Positions 39,694-51,255 are shown, counted from the stretch's first letter. The stretch is 64,000 nucleotides of DNA from Vibrio taketomensis (GCF_009938165.1 NZ_AP019649.1:930001-994000); one strand, 5' to 3'. Notes: generated by a model from the letters alone, not told the origin. Made by a program: numbers and translations.

Positions 39694-40520
39694 TTAGTTG
39701 CCGTTGCCAAAGCTTGGAATCATATCGCTGCGATAGTTCCCTTTGTTTAGCGCCGAGTGCACGTCATCGGCAATCTCATCTAACTGGCGATACTTATCGT
39801 CATCAAAGCCGTACAAAATGACGTAGTTTTTCTTGTCCGTGGTTTTTACATTGTATTCAGCCGCGACTTGCGCCCATACATAAGCCAATTCACGATGTTT
39901 TTGCTGTAAGTTGATACTGGCTAAAGATTTCACAGCCTCGATATTGGTTTGCTTACCGTTATCCAGCTCTAACGAACGATTGAGTAGCTTGAGGGTTTTT
40001 TCTGCGTCGCGGTCGGTATAGAAAGTGGCTAGCGCATATTGCATCGCGGCATTTTCAAGTGCTGGCGTTCCCTCCAATTGAAGAAATTGACGCTGAGCTT
40101 CCCGATCCCCTTCTTGGCTCCATAAGAAGTAATAGGCTTGTGGACTGGTTGACTGCTTAAGCTCGTCAACGACACGAGTCTGTTCTTCTTGAATGTGCAT
40201 TAGCGTAGTGAAGCGCTTTGATTTGCGGTCAGACAGTGTGAGTGGCTGAATTTGAGCCGCGAGGGTCAAGCACTTCTCGTATTCCGCTAAGATCTGATAT
40301 TCCTTGATTTTGTTATCATCAGAAGGGTTTTTCTGGATCTCAAAGCGATGCCAGATCAAATCTGTTCGGGGCAATCGGCATTGACCGTCGTCGATGTTTA
40401 GTGCATTACAATTGAGTGCAGGGTTTGATTCACACAATTGCTCCGTGTTTTTTCTGCCCTCGAAACAACCAGTAAGAGCAACGCTAACAGATAGAATAGA
40501 GACCAACTTAGTTTATTCAT
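39694..40520 (-). CDS. DUF2989 family lipoprotein (start region frameshifted)
   Basis: The body frame runs from 40506 and contains a lipobox (SVALTGC) very close to its start. The ATG that should begin it is at 40520 (MNKLS), out of frame by one base; restoring an A on the plus strand near 40503-40505 joins MNKLS to LVSILSVSVALTGC. The mature protein, about 255 residues, has helical repeats (FYTDRDAEKTLKLLNRSLEL) like TPR modules. It matches the Vibrio DUF2989 lipoprotein family as I recall it. Function is unknown. Confidence 0.75.
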
Positions 40521-40622
40521 AATTTTGCTGCTTGTGATCAATTACACTTTATATTGATGATGTTCTTGACTCATCGCCCGAGCCAGTTATGTTTTTGACA
40601 AATACGATGTTAAGGATAGACC

Positions 40623-40910
40623 ATGGATGTAGAGCAACTCGTTAACTCAATTACCCCGGAAGCTTATGAGCGCTTGCTCTATGCGGTCGAAACGGGAAAG
40701 TGGCCTGAAGGGCAGTCTATTTCTCAAGAACAGCGTGACTCTTGTATGCAAGCCGTCATGCTTTACCAGTCAAAACACAATACCCAAGCTCAGCATATGA
40801 CGATTGCTCAAGGTGGCGAAATGAGCTTTAAGTCCAAAGCAGAGCTAAAAAAACAGTTTGAACCACAGCAGTCTGACATCTTACGTGTCAATCCGAATCA
40901 GGACGAATAA
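40623..40910 (+). CDS. yeaC: YeaC family (DUF1315) protein
   Basis: This 95-residue soluble protein has the DUF1315 signature: LVNSITPEAYERLLYAVETG followed by KWPEGQSISQEQRDSCMQAV. In E. coli yeaC also lies beside msrB. Function is unknown. Confidence 0.85.
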   Translation: MDVEQLVNSITPEAYERLLYAVETGKWPEGQSISQEQRDSCMQAVMLYQSKHNTQAQHMTIAQGGEMSFKSKAELKKQFEPQQSDILRVNPNQDE

Positions 40911-40938
40911 CGATGCTTCTGAGGTCAGAGGACATAAT

Positions 40939-40971
40939 AAAAAGGTAGATGCGCAAACATCTACCTTTTTT
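40939..40971. terminator. Bidirectional terminator between yeaC and the YchJ gene
   Basis: AAAAGGTAGATG and CATCTACCTTTT pair around CGCAAA, serving the two convergent genes. Confidence 0.85.
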
Positions 40972-40977
40972 GTTTCA

Positions 40978-41469
40978 TTATCCGCAGCACTTCTTAAATT
41001 TTTTGCCGCTGCCACAAATACATGGGTCATTACGACCGACTTTCAGACTGCTCACAGGTTGCGATAGGCGCTCATCTTGTACCTTGGGAAATTCACCATC
41101 GATATAATACCAAAGCTCATTTTCGCGCACGAAACGTGAGCGCTCTTCTAGGCAATATTCTTGATTGTCTTGCGTGAAATACGCTTTAAAAGTCACAAAG
41201 CCTTCATGTTCGTTTTGCCCGTCGCTTGTCTCCGTCACTTCAAGTTTGATCCAATCGCTTGAAACAGACTCAGCAATAGCATCGCGTTCTAGCTCTGCTT
41301 CGCAGCTTGGGTGATAAGTTGCGACCACAAAGTCCACTAAATTTAAAACATGAGCACTGTAACGTGCGCGCATTAACTGTTCTGGTGTCGTTGCATTAGC
41401 GTGGTTTTGGTGGATCGGTTGGCAGCATTGCGAATAGTCAGCATTGCTATGACATGGGCATGGATTCAT
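40978..41469 (-). CDS. YchJ family protein with SEC-C zinc motifs
   Basis: The 163-residue protein has a SEC-C zinc motif at each end: [15 protein letters not shown] at the start and [14 protein letters not shown] at the end, flanking a central domain with [20 protein letters not shown]. This is the YchJ (UPF0225) family. The ATG at 41469 is chosen over the preceding TTG. Function is unknown. Confidence 0.9.
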   Translation of the reverse strand: MNPCPCHSNADYSQCCQPIHQNHANATTPEQLMRARYSAHVLNLVDFVVATYHPSCEAELERDAIAESVSSDWIKLEVTETSDGQNEHEGFVTFKAYFTQDNQEYCLEERSRFVRENELWYYIDGEFPKVQDERLSQPVSSLKVGRNDPCICGSGKKFKKCCG

Positions 41470-41566
41470 CAACGAGAAATCTTATGGTGAGTAACAAAGC
41501 TCTAAGTGTATGTAGCGCTTCGTTGACAGTAAAGCACTACATACATTGGACGGTTGATATGACTAT

Positions 41567-42778
41567 TTAGTCAATGACTTCAGATACCTCAGATGTCCAT
41601 TGAATAGCGACATCATAGGCTCGGAAGACTTCCTCCTCATCAAGGCGCAATTTGTCACTGATTGATTCAACACGATTCCAGTTGGCCCGTTCGAGCGATT
41701 GCGATAGGGCTAATAGACCACCTAAATTACCGCGTTTCTCTAGGAGAGCATGTTGTACGTTGTCATCAATAGGCATGGCTTTGATGAGATCTTCGATGGG
41801 TCTATCTAAAAGGCTATCGAGTAGTGAGAACATGCCAGTAAGGAAAGCGTGGCCAGGTTTTGGTTTGGCATTGAGTTTAAGTGATAGGGTTTCGCAAAAC
41901 TTAGCGCGCTGAATGGATAATGCATAAAGATAATCTGGTTTGTTTTCATCAGTTGCAGCCAATGCTGCCAGAGAAACAAACTTTCTTAATCGGTCTTCAC
42001 CCAGATAAATCAATGCCTGCCGAAATGATTGGATTTTGGTGCTAATTTGAGATGTCGAATTGACATAACCAAGTAAATTGTGGAAAGCGTCACGTCTTGG
42101 CTGATAAGTTTTTCTATTTTATCAAAGTCCATTTCGTCTTTTGATACTTCAACCAGAAGTTGAATAATCGTGAGTAAACAAGGCTCAAGAGATTTTTTTT
42201 GCACCAATTCGGGTTTACTAAAAGTAGCCTTGGAAATAGTCAAATCCAGCTTCTTTGGCAGCAATGAACTCTTCATTTGTTTCGACTTTTTCGGCTAAGA
42301 AGCGTATTCGGCTATGGGACATTTGTTTGATAAATGCTTTGGCTTGCTCCATTGGCATGGTGCGTATATCGAATTTGATGATGTTGATATATCGTAAAAT
42401 GGGCAGCCAATCATCGTTAGGCACAAAGTCATCCAGTGCGATGGTGTAACCGCGTTCAGATAGGCTTTTGATGGTGGTAAAGAGCTCGTCGGTTGGCTTG
42501 CAGTCTTCGAGGATTTCAACCACCAAATACTGAGCTGGGAACAGGCCGGGCACATCATCGATCAAGCTTTGGTATGGGAAGTTGATAAAACCTAACAGTT
42601 CACCAATGGTTTCTTGTCGAGTGGCCAAAAGGTGATCTGACAACAGCTTCATTGTCGCCAGATCCGCATCAACGTCAGGAAAACTATTGTTGGGTCCATC
42701 GCGGAATAATAACTCATAGCCAATGGTATTTTTTTCCGCATCCATAATAGGTTGGCGTGCAAAATAGGAATACTTCAA
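41567..42778 (-). pseudogene. EAL-HDOD domain protein with degenerate EAL motif, frameshifted as assembled
   Basis: The N-terminal part (42778-42218) is an EAL-like domain: FARQPIMDAEKNTIGYELLF at the start, FINFPYQSLIDDVPG, and LDDFVPNDDWLPIL. The catalytic EAL motif is replaced by YELLFR, so phosphodiesterase activity is unlikely. The frame breaks at about 42224-42227 in a T-run (FQGYF then FSKPELVQKK) and again near 42081-42083, where a T restores LSYNLLGYVNSTSQISTKIQ. The C-terminal part (to 41567) is an HDOD domain. Repaired, it is about 404 residues. Such proteins act as c-di-GMP-linked signalling adaptors; this one's partner is unknown. Confidence 0.75.
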
Positions 42779-42862
42779 GATACTTATTCAACTCTCATTT
42801 CAACTGAGTAAATGATAGGGCGCTGTACGGTATTTACTATGAAGCAGCTCAAACTAACATGG

Positions 42863-43591
42863 TTATGATTGCAATGGACGTACTTGTAAACTGAAATTTT
42901 TCGGCTCAAAGCACAGAATCGAACCTTGTTCGTACCAATCCCCAAGCACGATGCGAGTGAGTTCTTGGCCATTTGTAGTGAAGGTATGAATATTGGGACG
43001 GTGAGTATGACCATGAATCATTAAATCAACATGGTGAGCGGCCATCACTTTCTCTACTTCACTTTGTGTGACATCCATGATCGATAAGGCTTTACCTTTT
43101 TTGGTATCACGAGCGTCAGATTGCACTTTCTTCACGATAGGCGTTTTGACTGCCATTGGTAAGCGGTTAAACAACCACTGTAGCCATGGCTGGTTTACTT
43201 TTGCACGAAACGCTAAGTATTGAGTGTCTTGTGTGCACAAGGTATCACCGTGCAAAATTACCGCGCGACGGCCGTAAAGGTCAATGACGGTTTCATCACC
43301 CAGTAGTACGACTCCAGTCTGTTTTGCAAAGCGTTTACCGACTAAAAAATCACGATTTCCTTTGGTAAAAAAACAAGGGACGCCGTTGTCGGTTAGGCGT
43401 TTGAATTCTGCGCGGATCTGCTGAGCAAAATCACTGTTGTCGTCATCACCAATCCAAAAGTCGAACAGATCGCCAAGTACATACAATGCATCTGCGTTGA
43501 CCGCTTCTTCACGCATAAAACGTTGAAAGCAAGAGTTAATGTCAGGGGTGTTTGGTGATAAATGCAGATCAGAAATAAATAGTGTGGTCAT
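42863..43591 (-). CDS. lpxH: UDP-2,3-diacylglucosamine diphosphatase LpxH
   Basis: LpxH hydrolyses UDP-2,3-diacylglucosamine to lipid X in lipid A synthesis. From the ATG at 43591 it has 242 residues with the metallophosphatase motifs [42 protein letters not shown] and MIHGHTHRP. The start is preferred to one 11 codons upstream because LpxH begins right at this beta strand. It follows ppiB. Confidence 0.95.
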   Translation of the reverse strand: MTTLFISDLHLSPNTPDINSCFQRFMREEAVNADALYVLGDLFDFWIGDDDNSDFAQQIRAEFKRLTDNGVPCFFTKGNRDFLVGKRFAKQTGVVLLGDETVIDLYGRRAVILHGDTLCTQDTQYLAFRAKVNQPWLQWLFNRLPMAVKTPIVKKVQSDARDTKKGKALSIMDVTQSEVEKVMAAHHVDLMIHGHTHRPNIHTFTTNGQELTRIVLGDWYEQGSILCFEPKNFSLQVRPLQS

Positions 43592-43607
43592 AAATACGCT
43601 TAAAAAA

Positions 43608-43629
43608 GAAGGGTGCAAATACACCCTTC
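43608..43629 (-). terminator. Terminator between ppiB and lpxH
   Basis: GAAGGGTG and CACCCTTC pair around TATTTG; the minus strand then has six T. Transcripts may read through to lpxH. Confidence 0.75.
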
Positions 43630-43637
43630 GTTATCGA

Positions 43638-44132
43638 TTACTCTTCGATAGTTGTGCCAGTGATTAGCACGTCTTCTAGCGGTACATCTTGGTGCATGCC
43701 GTAAGAACCAGTGCTTACACCTTTGATTTTGTTAACGATGTCCATGCCTTCAACGACTTCACCGAATACACAGTAACCCCAACCATCTAGGCTTTCGCTA
43801 CGGAAATCTAGGAACGTGTTGTTGTTTACGTTGATGAAGAACTGAGAGCTCGCTGAATGTGGTTCCATAGTACGCGCCATAGCAAGCGTGCCTACTTTGT
43901 TGCTTAGACCGTTGTTCGCTTCGTTCTTAATTGGTGCACGAGAAGCCTTCTCACGAAGACCAGACTCCATACCACCACCTTGAATCATGAAACCATCGAT
44001 AACACGGTGAAATAGTGTGTTGTCGTAGAAACCATCACGGCAGTACTGTAGGAAGTTTGCACTTGTTTCTGGTGCTTTTTCTTCGTTTAGCTGAATTTTG
44101 ATGTCACCAAAATTAGTGTGAAGGGTGATCAT
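43638..44132 (-). CDS. ppiB: Peptidyl-prolyl cis-trans isomerase B
   Basis: This cytoplasmic cyclophilin speeds proline isomerisation. The 164 residues contain [33 protein letters not shown] and [13 protein letters not shown], all standard for PpiB. It is divergent from cysS, as in E. coli, and upstream of lpxH. Confidence 0.95.
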   Translation of the reverse strand: MITLHTNFGDIKIQLNEEKAPETSANFLQYCRDGFYDNTLFHRVIDGFMIQGGGMESGLREKASRAPIKNEANNGLSNKVGTLAMARTMEPHSASSQFFINVNNNTFLDFRSESLDGWGYCVFGEVVEGMDIVNKIKGVSTGSYGMHQDVPLEDVLITGTTIEE

Positions 44133-44334
44133 GATTATGTCCTTAACCTGTGTTTTTTTGTTGAACCTAAGATTCTATCTTAACTTTTCCTACAATAATA
44201 CGCGAAAAGCAGACGTTTAGAGCTGAGTATAGGTGCTAATGGTCGTTTTTTGCGCGTTGAAGGGATTACCTAATTAGGTGTGAGTTGGTATACTGAGGAA
44301 TCATTTTCGTTCATCCAAATTAAGCATAGAGATC

Positions 44335-45717
44335 ATGTTAAAGATATATAACACACTCACAAGACAGAAAGAGGAATTCAAACCAATTACAGCTGGCAAA
44401 GTCGGCATGTATGTCTGTGGGGTAACCATATACGATCTCTGTCATATTGGTCACGGTCGTACGTTTGTCTCCTTCGACGTTGTTTCACGTTACTTGCGTT
44501 ACCTAGGTTACGATTTAACGTTTGTACGTAACATCACCGACATTGATGACAAAATCATCAAGCGTGCGAACGAAAACGGCGAAAGCTGTGACTCTCTAAC
44601 CGAGCGTCTAATTGGTGAAATGTACGCAGACTTTGATGCGCTGAACATCAAACGCCCGGATGTTGAACCACGTGCAACGCAATATATCGAAGAAATTATC
44701 GAGCTAGTAGAAACGTTAATCAAGCGTGGCTTTGCCTACGTGGCAGATAATGGCGACGTTATGTTTGAAGTGAGCAAGTTCGATGAATACGGCAAGCTAT
44801 CTAAGCAAGACCTTGACCAACTGCAAGCCGGTGCACGCGTTGATGTTGAAAGTGCAAAACGTTGCCCACTAGATTTCGTTCTTTGGAAAATGTCGAAACC
44901 AGGTGAGCCGACTTGGGAATCGCCATGGGGCCCTGGCCGTCCGGGTTGGCACATTGAGTGTTCAGCAATGAACTCGTCAATTCTGGGTAACCACTTTGAT
45001 ATTCACGGCGGTGGTTCAGACCTACAATTCCCACACCACGAAAACGAAATCGCTCAATCATGCTGCGCGCACGATACCCAGTACGTAAATACTTGGATGC
45101 ACAGCGGCATGGTGATGGTAGATAAAGAGAAAATGTCTAAATCACTAGGCAACTTCTTTACTATTCGTGATGTTCTAAATCACTACGATGCTGAAAGTGT
45201 ACGTTACTTCCTAATGTCTGGCCACTACCGTAGCCAGCTAAACTACAGCGAAGAAAACCTAAACCAAGCTCGTGCTTCACTAGAGCGTCTATACACTTCA
45301 CTACGTGGATTAGATCTGCAAGCACAAGCGGCTGGTGGCGAAGAATACGTTGCTCGTTTTAACGATGCGATGAATGATGACTTCAATACACCAGAAGCTT
45401 ATTCAGTGCTGTTTGATATGGCGCGTGAAATTAACCGTCTAAAAGCAGAAAACCTAGAGCAAGCAAGTGCACTCGGTGCACAAATGCGTCAACTAGCGGA
45501 CGTGATTGGTATTCTTCATCAAGAGCCAGAAGCATTCCTAAAAGGCGATGCAGGCAGCGATGATGAAGTGGCTGAGATTGAAGCGCTAATCAAATTACGT
45601 AACGATTCTCGAGCGGCAAAAGATTGGGCGAATGCAGACCTTGCTCGTGACAAGCTAAACGAGATGGGTATTGTGCTGGAAGATGGTGCTGAAGGTACAA
45701 CTTGGCGTCGTAAATAG
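44335..45717 (+). CDS. cysS: Cysteinyl-tRNA synthetase
   Basis: CysRS charges tRNA-Cys. The 460-residue protein has the HIGH motif [10 protein letters not shown] near residue 35, zinc ligands beginning with GVTIYD upstream of it, the KMSKS motif [11 protein letters not shown] near 268, and the anticodon domain at the C-terminus. It is a single gene. Confidence 0.97.
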   Translation: MLKIYNTLTRQKEEFKPITAGKVGMYVCGVTIYDLCHIGHGRTFVSFDVVSRYLRYLGYDLTFVRNITDIDDKIIKRANENGESCDSLTERLIGEMYADFDALNIKRPDVEPRATQYIEEIIELVETLIKRGFAYVADNGDVMFEVSKFDEYGKLSKQDLDQLQAGARVDVESAKRCPLDFVLWKMSKPGEPTWESPWGPGRPGWHIECSAMNSSILGNHFDIHGGGSDLQFPHHENEIAQSCCAHDTQYVNTWMHSGMVMVDKEKMSKSLGNFFTIRDVLNHYDAESVRYFLMSGHYRSQLNYSEENLNQARASLERLYTSLRGLDLQAQAAGGEEYVARFNDAMNDDFNTPEAYSVLFDMAREINRLKAENLEQASALGAQMRQLADVIGILHQEPEAFLKGDAGSDDEVAEIEALIKLRNDSRAAKDWANADLARDKLNEMGIVLEDGAEGTTWRRK

Positions 45718-45839
45718 TATCTACGTTCTTCTTGGCGTTGTTGACTATAACGCCAATAAGTTAGTGGATGATGCCAATCGGAATAAGTGGTTGGTTTTAT
45801 CTAGGCTGAAGCGGCAATACGCAGATTTATCAAATTTTT

Positions 45840-45866
45840 AGGGCTGAGTTGTCAGCCCTTTTTTCT
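45840..45866 (+). terminator. Terminator between cysS and tdk
   Basis: AGGGCTGA and TCAGCCCT pair around GTTG and run into six T. Confidence 0.85.
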
Positions 45867-45898
45867 ATCCAATTGGTCTTTTTAACGGGAAACTTTTC

Positions 45899-46477
45899 GT
45901 GGCTCAGATGTACTTCTATTACTCGGCGATGAACGCGGGTAAATCCACTACGTTATTACAATCATCTTTTAACTACCAAGAACGTGGCATGAATCCAGTG
46001 ATCTTCACTGCGGCTCTCGATGACCGTTACGGTGTTGGTAAAGTAAGCTCGCGCATTGGTTTGCAATCTGAAGCGTACCTTTTTAAACCTGAGACAAACC
46101 TATTTGAAGAGATTGCGGCATTAAATGCAGCGGATAAGCGTCACTGTATTTTGATTGATGAGTGTCAATTCTTGTCTAAGCAACAAGTGTATCAGCTAAC
46201 GGAAGTGGTTGATAAACTGCATATTCCGGTGCTTTGCTACGGCTTACGTACAGACTTTTTAGGTGAGCTATTTGAAGGTAGTCGATACTTACTTTCTTGG
46301 GCGGATAAATTGGTTGAGCTAAAAACCATCTGTCATTGTGGTCGTAAAGCGAACATGGTGATCCGTACTGATGAGCATGGTAATGCCATCAAAGAAGGTG
46401 ATCAAGTGGCGATTGGCGGTAACGACCGTTACGTATCAGTGTGTCGTCAGCACTACAAAGAAGCGCTAGGAAAATAG
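45899..46477 (+). CDS. tdk: Thymidine kinase
   Basis: Tdk phosphorylates thymidine to dTMP for salvage. The 192 residues start at GTG 45899. The Walker A is in [15 protein letters not shown], the Walker B-like [11 protein letters not shown] near 80, and the zinc cysteines are in CHCGRKANM and CRQHYKE. It is followed by a strong bidirectional terminator. Confidence 0.95.
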   Translation: MAQMYFYYSAMNAGKSTTLLQSSFNYQERGMNPVIFTAALDDRYGVGKVSSRIGLQSEAYLFKPETNLFEEIAALNAADKRHCILIDECQFLSKQQVYQLTEVVDKLHIPVLCYGLRTDFLGELFEGSRYLLSWADKLVELKTICHCGRKANMVIRTDEHGNAIKEGDQVAIGGNDRYVSVCRQHYKEALGK

Positions 46478-46560
46478 GTTCTGTTTACGCAGCTTTTCTT
46501 TGGTTTAGTTTTAAGCTTAGAGAAGGGCGGTATAGCTAACTGACTATTTAGTAAATACAA

Positions 46561-46588
46561 AAAACGGAGCACAAGGCTCCGTTTTTTG
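46561..46588. terminator. Bidirectional terminator between tdk and infA
   Basis: AAAACGGAGC and GCTCCGTTTT pair around ACAAG, followed by T-runs on both strands. Confidence 0.9.
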
Positions 46589-46608
46589 TTGTATTCGGTA
46601 ATCTGAGA

Positions 46609-46827
<219 letters not shown>

Positions 46828-46908
46828 CTAATCCTCTTTAAATAAATGGGCGTTTTTATCAGGCATTCTAGGCTGATAAAAATGAATTAAGCAAAGTTGG
46901 GGCGTATT

Positions 46909-47608
46909 CTACCCTCGCCACGACTGATTTACTAGCCTTTGATGCGGATGAAAACGGACTTTATAGTTCATCGCTGGGCATTCATCGATTTGGTAGCCTA
47001 AATAGAGCCATTGTTTTCCTTTGTTCGCGACAATATTCCAGTTGTATTAAAACACCCAGTGTTCCAAGAGAAATAGGAAAGTCAGGATCGTAGAAGGTGT
47101 AAAAAGCGCTAGCACTATTAGATAAAATATCGGTTACCGCTACCGCTACCAATTGTTGGTTGTGATAGATATGCAGGTATTGGGTGTTAAGCCAATTACA
47201 GTGTGAAAATTGCTCAAAAGTTTTGCGATTAGGCGGATACATCGAGCCTTCACGGTGGCGTACTTCAATATAACGTCGATATAGAGAAAACCAGTTCTCA
47301 TCGAGCGTTTCTTTGAGTTGCCAAGTTATGTTTTCGGCTTTATTGACTAATCTTTTTTGGCTACGCGTTGGCTTAAACTGATGCGCCGAAACGCGAATCG
47401 GTTCACATGCATTGCATTGTTGGCACAACGGCTTATAGATAGTGTCACCGCTGCGGCGGAAGCCATTTGCGAGTAGCACCTCATAATTCGATGAACTATG
47501 TAATGTAGGATCCAGAGCAACGGCGACACGCTCATCTTGCCCAGGTAGATAGCTACATGGGTGATTGTCAGTTAATCCGATTCGAATATGTTGTAAATCA
47601 GAGCTCAT
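46909..47608 (-). pseudogene. bpt: Aspartate/glutamate leucyltransferase Bpt, frameshifted near the C-terminus
   Basis: Bpt adds leucine from Leu-tRNA to N-terminal aspartate or glutamate, making proteins N-end rule substrates. The frame from 47608 is good to about 47020 (LPGQDERVAVALDP, CQQCNACEPIRVSAHQF, HREGSMYPPNRKTFEQF). Then one extra A on its strand (T-run at 47014-47017) shifts it to a premature stop. Without that base the protein ends REQRKQWLYLGYQIDECPAM and NQSWRG, giving 232 residues, the usual length. Its ATG overlaps the aat stop by four bases (ATGA). Confidence 0.88.
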
Positions 47609-48327
47609 TGACGCTCCTCAACGGGTAGTGCTAGCCATTGTGGTTGAAAACATTGTGAATTTATTTCTTGTTGTCTTAAGGATAGCAGGCTTTTAATAAA
47701 CGCTTCACGCTCTAATTCAAAAGCGCCCAAAGATTGAGTGTGGTCATTAAGTACTTGGCAATCAATCAGCTTGCCACCGTGTTGTTTAAAATGAGAGCAA
47801 AAATACCAAAGTGCAATTTTTGATGCGTTGGTTTGCAAACTGAACATCGATTCGCCGCAAAATAATTGCCCAACAGAAATACCATATAATCCACCAATCA
47901 ACAGGTTTTGTTGCCATACTTCTACTGAGTGACAGTAACCTTGCTTGGCAAGTTGTTTGTATGCCGCACGCATATCTTCACTGAGCCAAGTTTCTTCTGC
48001 ACTGCGAGTGGATGCGCAATAGTCAATAACTTGATCTGTTGCTTGGTTGATACTGATTTGATACTGGTGCTTACGCTGAAATTTTTTGACACTTTTGCTG
48101 GCTCTAAATGTCAAAGGATCAAACACAGCGCGCGGTGATGGACTCCACCAAAGTATGGGTTCATCGGGACCGTACCAAGGAAAGATGCCATTATGGTATG
48201 CTGTAAGCAGACGTTGTACTGACAGATCACCACCAAAGGCGAGTAAGCCATTTGGGTCCTCCAGAGCTTCAAATGGAGAGGGGAAACTCATGATTTCTGG
48301 GTCAAGTTCTGTCAGATATATAGCCAT
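47605..48327 (-). CDS. aat: Leucyl/phenylalanyl-tRNA-protein transferase
   Basis: Aat adds leucine or phenylalanine to N-terminal lysine or arginine for ClpS/ClpAP degradation. The 240-residue protein shows FPSPFEALEDPNGLLAFGGD, YHNGIFPWYGPDEPILWWSP and GLYGISVGQLFCGESMFS. It is coupled to bpt, so both leucyl N-end rule transferases are made together. Confidence 0.95.
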   Translation of the reverse strand: MAIYLTELDPEIMSFPSPFEALEDPNGLLAFGGDLSVQRLLTAYHNGIFPWYGPDEPILWWSPSPRAVFDPLTFRASKSVKKFQRKHQYQISINQATDQVIDYCASTRSAEETWLSEDMRAAYKQLAKQGYCHSVEVWQQNLLIGGLYGISVGQLFCGESMFSLQTNASKIALWYFCSHFKQHGGKLIDCQVLNDHTQSLGAFELEREAFIKSLLSLRQQEINSQCFQPQWLALPVEERQ

Positions 48328-48345
48328 TAAAGGAGTCGTAGTTTG

Positions 48346-48800
48346 ATGAAAAGTGGGTATGGATCTTATTAATTTTTCCGCTATTTGCCAATGCAGCCTA
48401 TCAGCGAAATGTCGCCCGTCAAGTGAATGATGTGGTGTTCGGTAAGGTAGATTCGGTTCGTTATCTATCGCAGCAAGATATTGTTAAAGCCGAGAGCAAT
48501 GGTTGGGAAACACTGCTTGGTGCTGTAGTTGGTGGTGTGATTGGCCACCAATTCGGCGGTGGTTCAGGGCAAGATGTCGCGACAGTGGTGGGCGCTGTAG
48601 CTGGTGCTGGCGTTGCAAGAAATCGCGCTAATCAAGAATATCGAGTTGAATATAAGTTGGTTGAAATCCTTATTGCCACCGATGATGATCGTTTAATTAA
48701 TGTTATTCAAGATGTTGATAGCAATATGATCTTCCATCGTGGTGACTGGGTAAGAATTTTGTATTTCGATGACGGAGTGCGCGTAGATAAAGCGTATTAA
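48346..48800 (+). CDS. Glycine-zipper 2TM-type exported protein (start region frameshifted)
   Basis: The ATG at 48346 follows AAGGAG. With one A restored in the run at 48348-48353 it reads MKKWVWILLIFPLFANAAYQ, a signal peptide, joined to the long frame. The mature part has a glycine zipper (LLGAVVGGVIGHQFGGGSGQ, TVVGAVAGAGVARNRANQ) like SlyB/Rickettsia 17-kDa proteins, then an SH3-like C-terminus. Repaired, it has 151 residues. It probably spans or sits on the outer membrane. There is no lipobox cysteine. Confidence 0.75.
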
Positions 48801-48829
48801 GGCTGAATTCGTTCAAGTATAGGATTATG

Positions 48830-48871
48830 GGCTTAAAACCAGATTAGGTCTGGTTTTAAGCCTTTTTTTTG
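48830..48871 (+). terminator. Terminator after the glycine-zipper gene
   Basis: GGCTTAAAACCAGA and TCTGGTTTTAAGCC pair around TTAGG, followed by eight T. Confidence 0.9.
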
Positions 48872-48995
48872 GTTAGTCTGCTTTTACGAAGAATTTATCA
48901 TCGCCACTACGTCTGATTAACTTATTGGTTAAGGTTTGACCGATTTAAGAAATTTGAATCAGGGAAAGTAGGCGAGCAAGGAATAGTAGTTTTAA

Positions 48996-50279
48996 ATGGA
49001 AAGCCTTACGTTACAACCAATCAATAAAGTCGATGGTGAGGTCAACTTACCGGGTTCTAAAAGTGTCTCAAATCGTGCGTTACTGTTAGCAGCACTTGCA
49101 CAAGGGACAACACGTCTAACCAACCTTTTGGACAGTGACGATATTCGTCATATGCTTAATGCGCTGACCAAGTTGGGTGTGAGCTATTCACTGTCAGAAG
49201 ACAAAACAGTGTGTGAAGTGAACGGATTAGGCGGGGCATTTCATTCCAATCAAGCGCTTGAGCTATTTCTTGGTAATGCGGGTACCGCCATGCGTCCACT
49301 CGCAGCGGCTCTTTGTCTTGGAGCGGGTGAGTTTGTGTTGACCGGCGAGCCTCGCATGAAAGAGCGCCCAATTGGTCATCTTGTTGATGCTTTGCGTCAA
49401 GCTGGCGCAAATATTGAATATTTAGAAAATGAACACTATCCACCATTAAAAATTGTCGGTAGCGGCTTAAATGGTGGCACGGTGGAAATTGATGGTTCAA
49501 TTTCAAGTCAGTTTTTGACTGCGTTCTTAATGTCAGCACCATTAGCTAAGGATGATGTAACAATCAAAATCGTTGGCGAGTTGGTATCGAAACCTTATAT
49601 CGATATCACTTTGCACATCATGGCGCAATTTGGTGTTGAGGTAGAGAATCGTAATTACCAAGAGTTCGCTATCAAAGCGGGTCAACAGTATGTCGCACCG
49701 GGTGATTTCCTTGTTGAAGGCGATGCATCATCAGCCTCTTACTTTTTGGCAGCAGCCGCAATTAAAGGCGGTTCGATCAAAGTCACCGGGATTGGTAAAA
49801 ACAGCATTCAAGGCGACGTTCAATTTGCAGATGCGTTAGAAAAAATGGGCGCGCAAATCGAGTGGGGTGACGATTATGTGATTTCTCGTGTTGGCAAACT
49901 TAAAGCGGTCGACCTCGATTTCAACCACATTCCAGATGCTGCAATGACCATCGCGACGACAGCACTCTTCGCCGAAGGTACCACTGCCATTCGTAATGTG
50001 TACAACTGGCGTGTAAAAGAAACCGATCGTTTAGCGGCGATGGCAACAGAACTACGTAAAGTCGGTGCTGAAGTGGAAGAAGGCCATGACTACATTATCA
50101 TTACCCCTCCGGCCAAGCTAAAGCATGCGGCAATTGATACCTACGATGACCATCGCATGGCGATGTGTTTTTCGCTGGTGGCGTTAAGTGATACCCCGGT
50201 GACGATTAACGATCCAAAATGTACCTCAAAGACTTTCCCAGATTATTTTGATAAGTTGAAGTCATTAAGCGTTGCTTAA
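48996..50279 (+). CDS. aroA: 3-phosphoshikimate 1-carboxyvinyltransferase (EPSP synthase)
   Basis: AroA joins phosphoenolpyruvate to shikimate-3-phosphate in aromatic amino-acid synthesis. The 427-residue protein shows [20 protein letters not shown] near the start, [17 protein letters not shown] near residue 91, [18 protein letters not shown], and [19 protein letters not shown] near 340. It stands alone between terminators. Confidence 0.97.
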   Translation: MESLTLQPINKVDGEVNLPGSKSVSNRALLLAALAQGTTRLTNLLDSDDIRHMLNALTKLGVSYSLSEDKTVCEVNGLGGAFHSNQALELFLGNAGTAMRPLAAALCLGAGEFVLTGEPRMKERPIGHLVDALRQAGANIEYLENEHYPPLKIVGSGLNGGTVEIDGSISSQFLTAFLMSAPLAKDDVTIKIVGELVSKPYIDITLHIMAQFGVEVENRNYQEFAIKAGQQYVAPGDFLVEGDASSASYFLAAAAIKGGSIKVTGIGKNSIQGDVQFADALEKMGAQIEWGDDYVISRVGKLKAVDLDFNHIPDAAMTIATTALFAEGTTAIRNVYNWRVKETDRLAAMATELRKVGAEVEEGHDYIIITPPAKLKHAAIDTYDDHRMAMCFSLVALSDTPVTINDPKCTSKTFPDYFDKLKSLSVA

Positions 50280-50337
50280 TGAGAGCAAGCCATGCGATGT
50301 ATGGCAGATGGGTTACGAATAACGGATTCGGAAAAAG

Positions 50338-50363
50338 AAAAGGCTGACACCACGTCAGCCTTT
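50338..50363 (+). terminator. Terminator after aroA
   Basis: AAAGGCTGAC and GTCAGCCTTT pair around ACCAC. Confidence 0.8.
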
Positions 50364-50453
50364 ACTATTTTGTGTGTCGCATAGCGCGAGCGAGCGTAAG
50401 TTGGAATTCTGTTTGCGCTTGCTTTGCGTTCAAAAAATAATGAGCTCAGCGCA

Positions 50454-50702
50454 TTATTTTTCGATGGTAAACTCTTTTGAAAGATGATGAGCCAGGTATT
50501 TAAACATGTTGAATACTTCCGTAGTTTGCCTGGTTGGTAAACCATTGTCATCAAGGAAGTAATTACCTTTGAAGATCAATACGCCATCTTTTTCTTCAAC
50601 ACTGTCAGCACGCATGCCATCGATATAGCTATCATGCTCTTGGATGATTTGGTTCGCAATCAACAGTAAATCGAACTGAGAAATAGGTTTTTTATCGCTC
50701 AT
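50454..50702 (-). CDS. yciN: YciN family (DUF2498) protein
   Basis: The 82-residue soluble protein has KPISQFDLLLIANQIIQEHD and TRQTTEVFNMFKYLAHHLS, typical of YciN. In E. coli yciN is also beside topA. Function is unknown. Confidence 0.88.
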   Translation of the reverse strand: MSDKKPISQFDLLLIANQIIQEHDSYIDGMRADSVEEKDGVLIFKGNYFLDDNGLPTRQTTEVFNMFKYLAHHLSKEFTIEK

Positions 50703-51255
50703 TTGGGCACCTTATGTTTCATGATATGGCGAGTTAGGGCTGAGATTCTATACCCAACTTAGTGCAATACGCTAGTGTGATAGTGAATAGTTAGTTTTAA
50801 GCTTTAGTTAGTGTAGTGATAACACTCCTGCTCAGACTAATTGTCAGTGCGGCAAAATGTTTTGTGACGGGCGACATAAATTCGTTTAATCCATTGGCGA
50901 AGATAATAATTCCCCGTTTAGTATGTGGCACTTCAAAGGTTTGCATACTCTTTCATACCTCAAATCGACATACTTCAGACGTTCAATCTGAGGGGCATCA
51001 GGTATAAGAAGTTCGACAAAAGATCGTCGTTAAGGTTGCCTGCGTATTTCTCTTACAGCGTCTAGGATTTCGTTGACATCAGAGCTAATCGCAATTGATA
51101 CCTCGAATCGATGATTTGTCGAGCAGTCAAAATTGAATTTCAAAAAAGATATTGATCTTCTGGCAATCTCGCTCGATAGTAAAAAAAGAAGCAATGTTTT
51201 AAGTATGTTGTGCGATAAATTTCGCATCAATCGTTAAAGGACACTAGAGTCAGTT
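50703..51255. other. 553-base gap before topA
   Basis: No confident gene is seen here. The minus strand carries a 66-codon open frame at 51030-51230 (MRNLSHNILKTLLLFLLSS start, LDAVREIRRQP end) with no clear ribosome site and no family I recognise. The rest is presumably the yciN and topA promoter region; I find no clear terminator or operator. Confidence 0.5.

Noticed and set aside
50276..50554. 92-codon frame on the minus strand overlapping yciN
   Set aside because: It is a shadow of yciN and the aroA terminator region.
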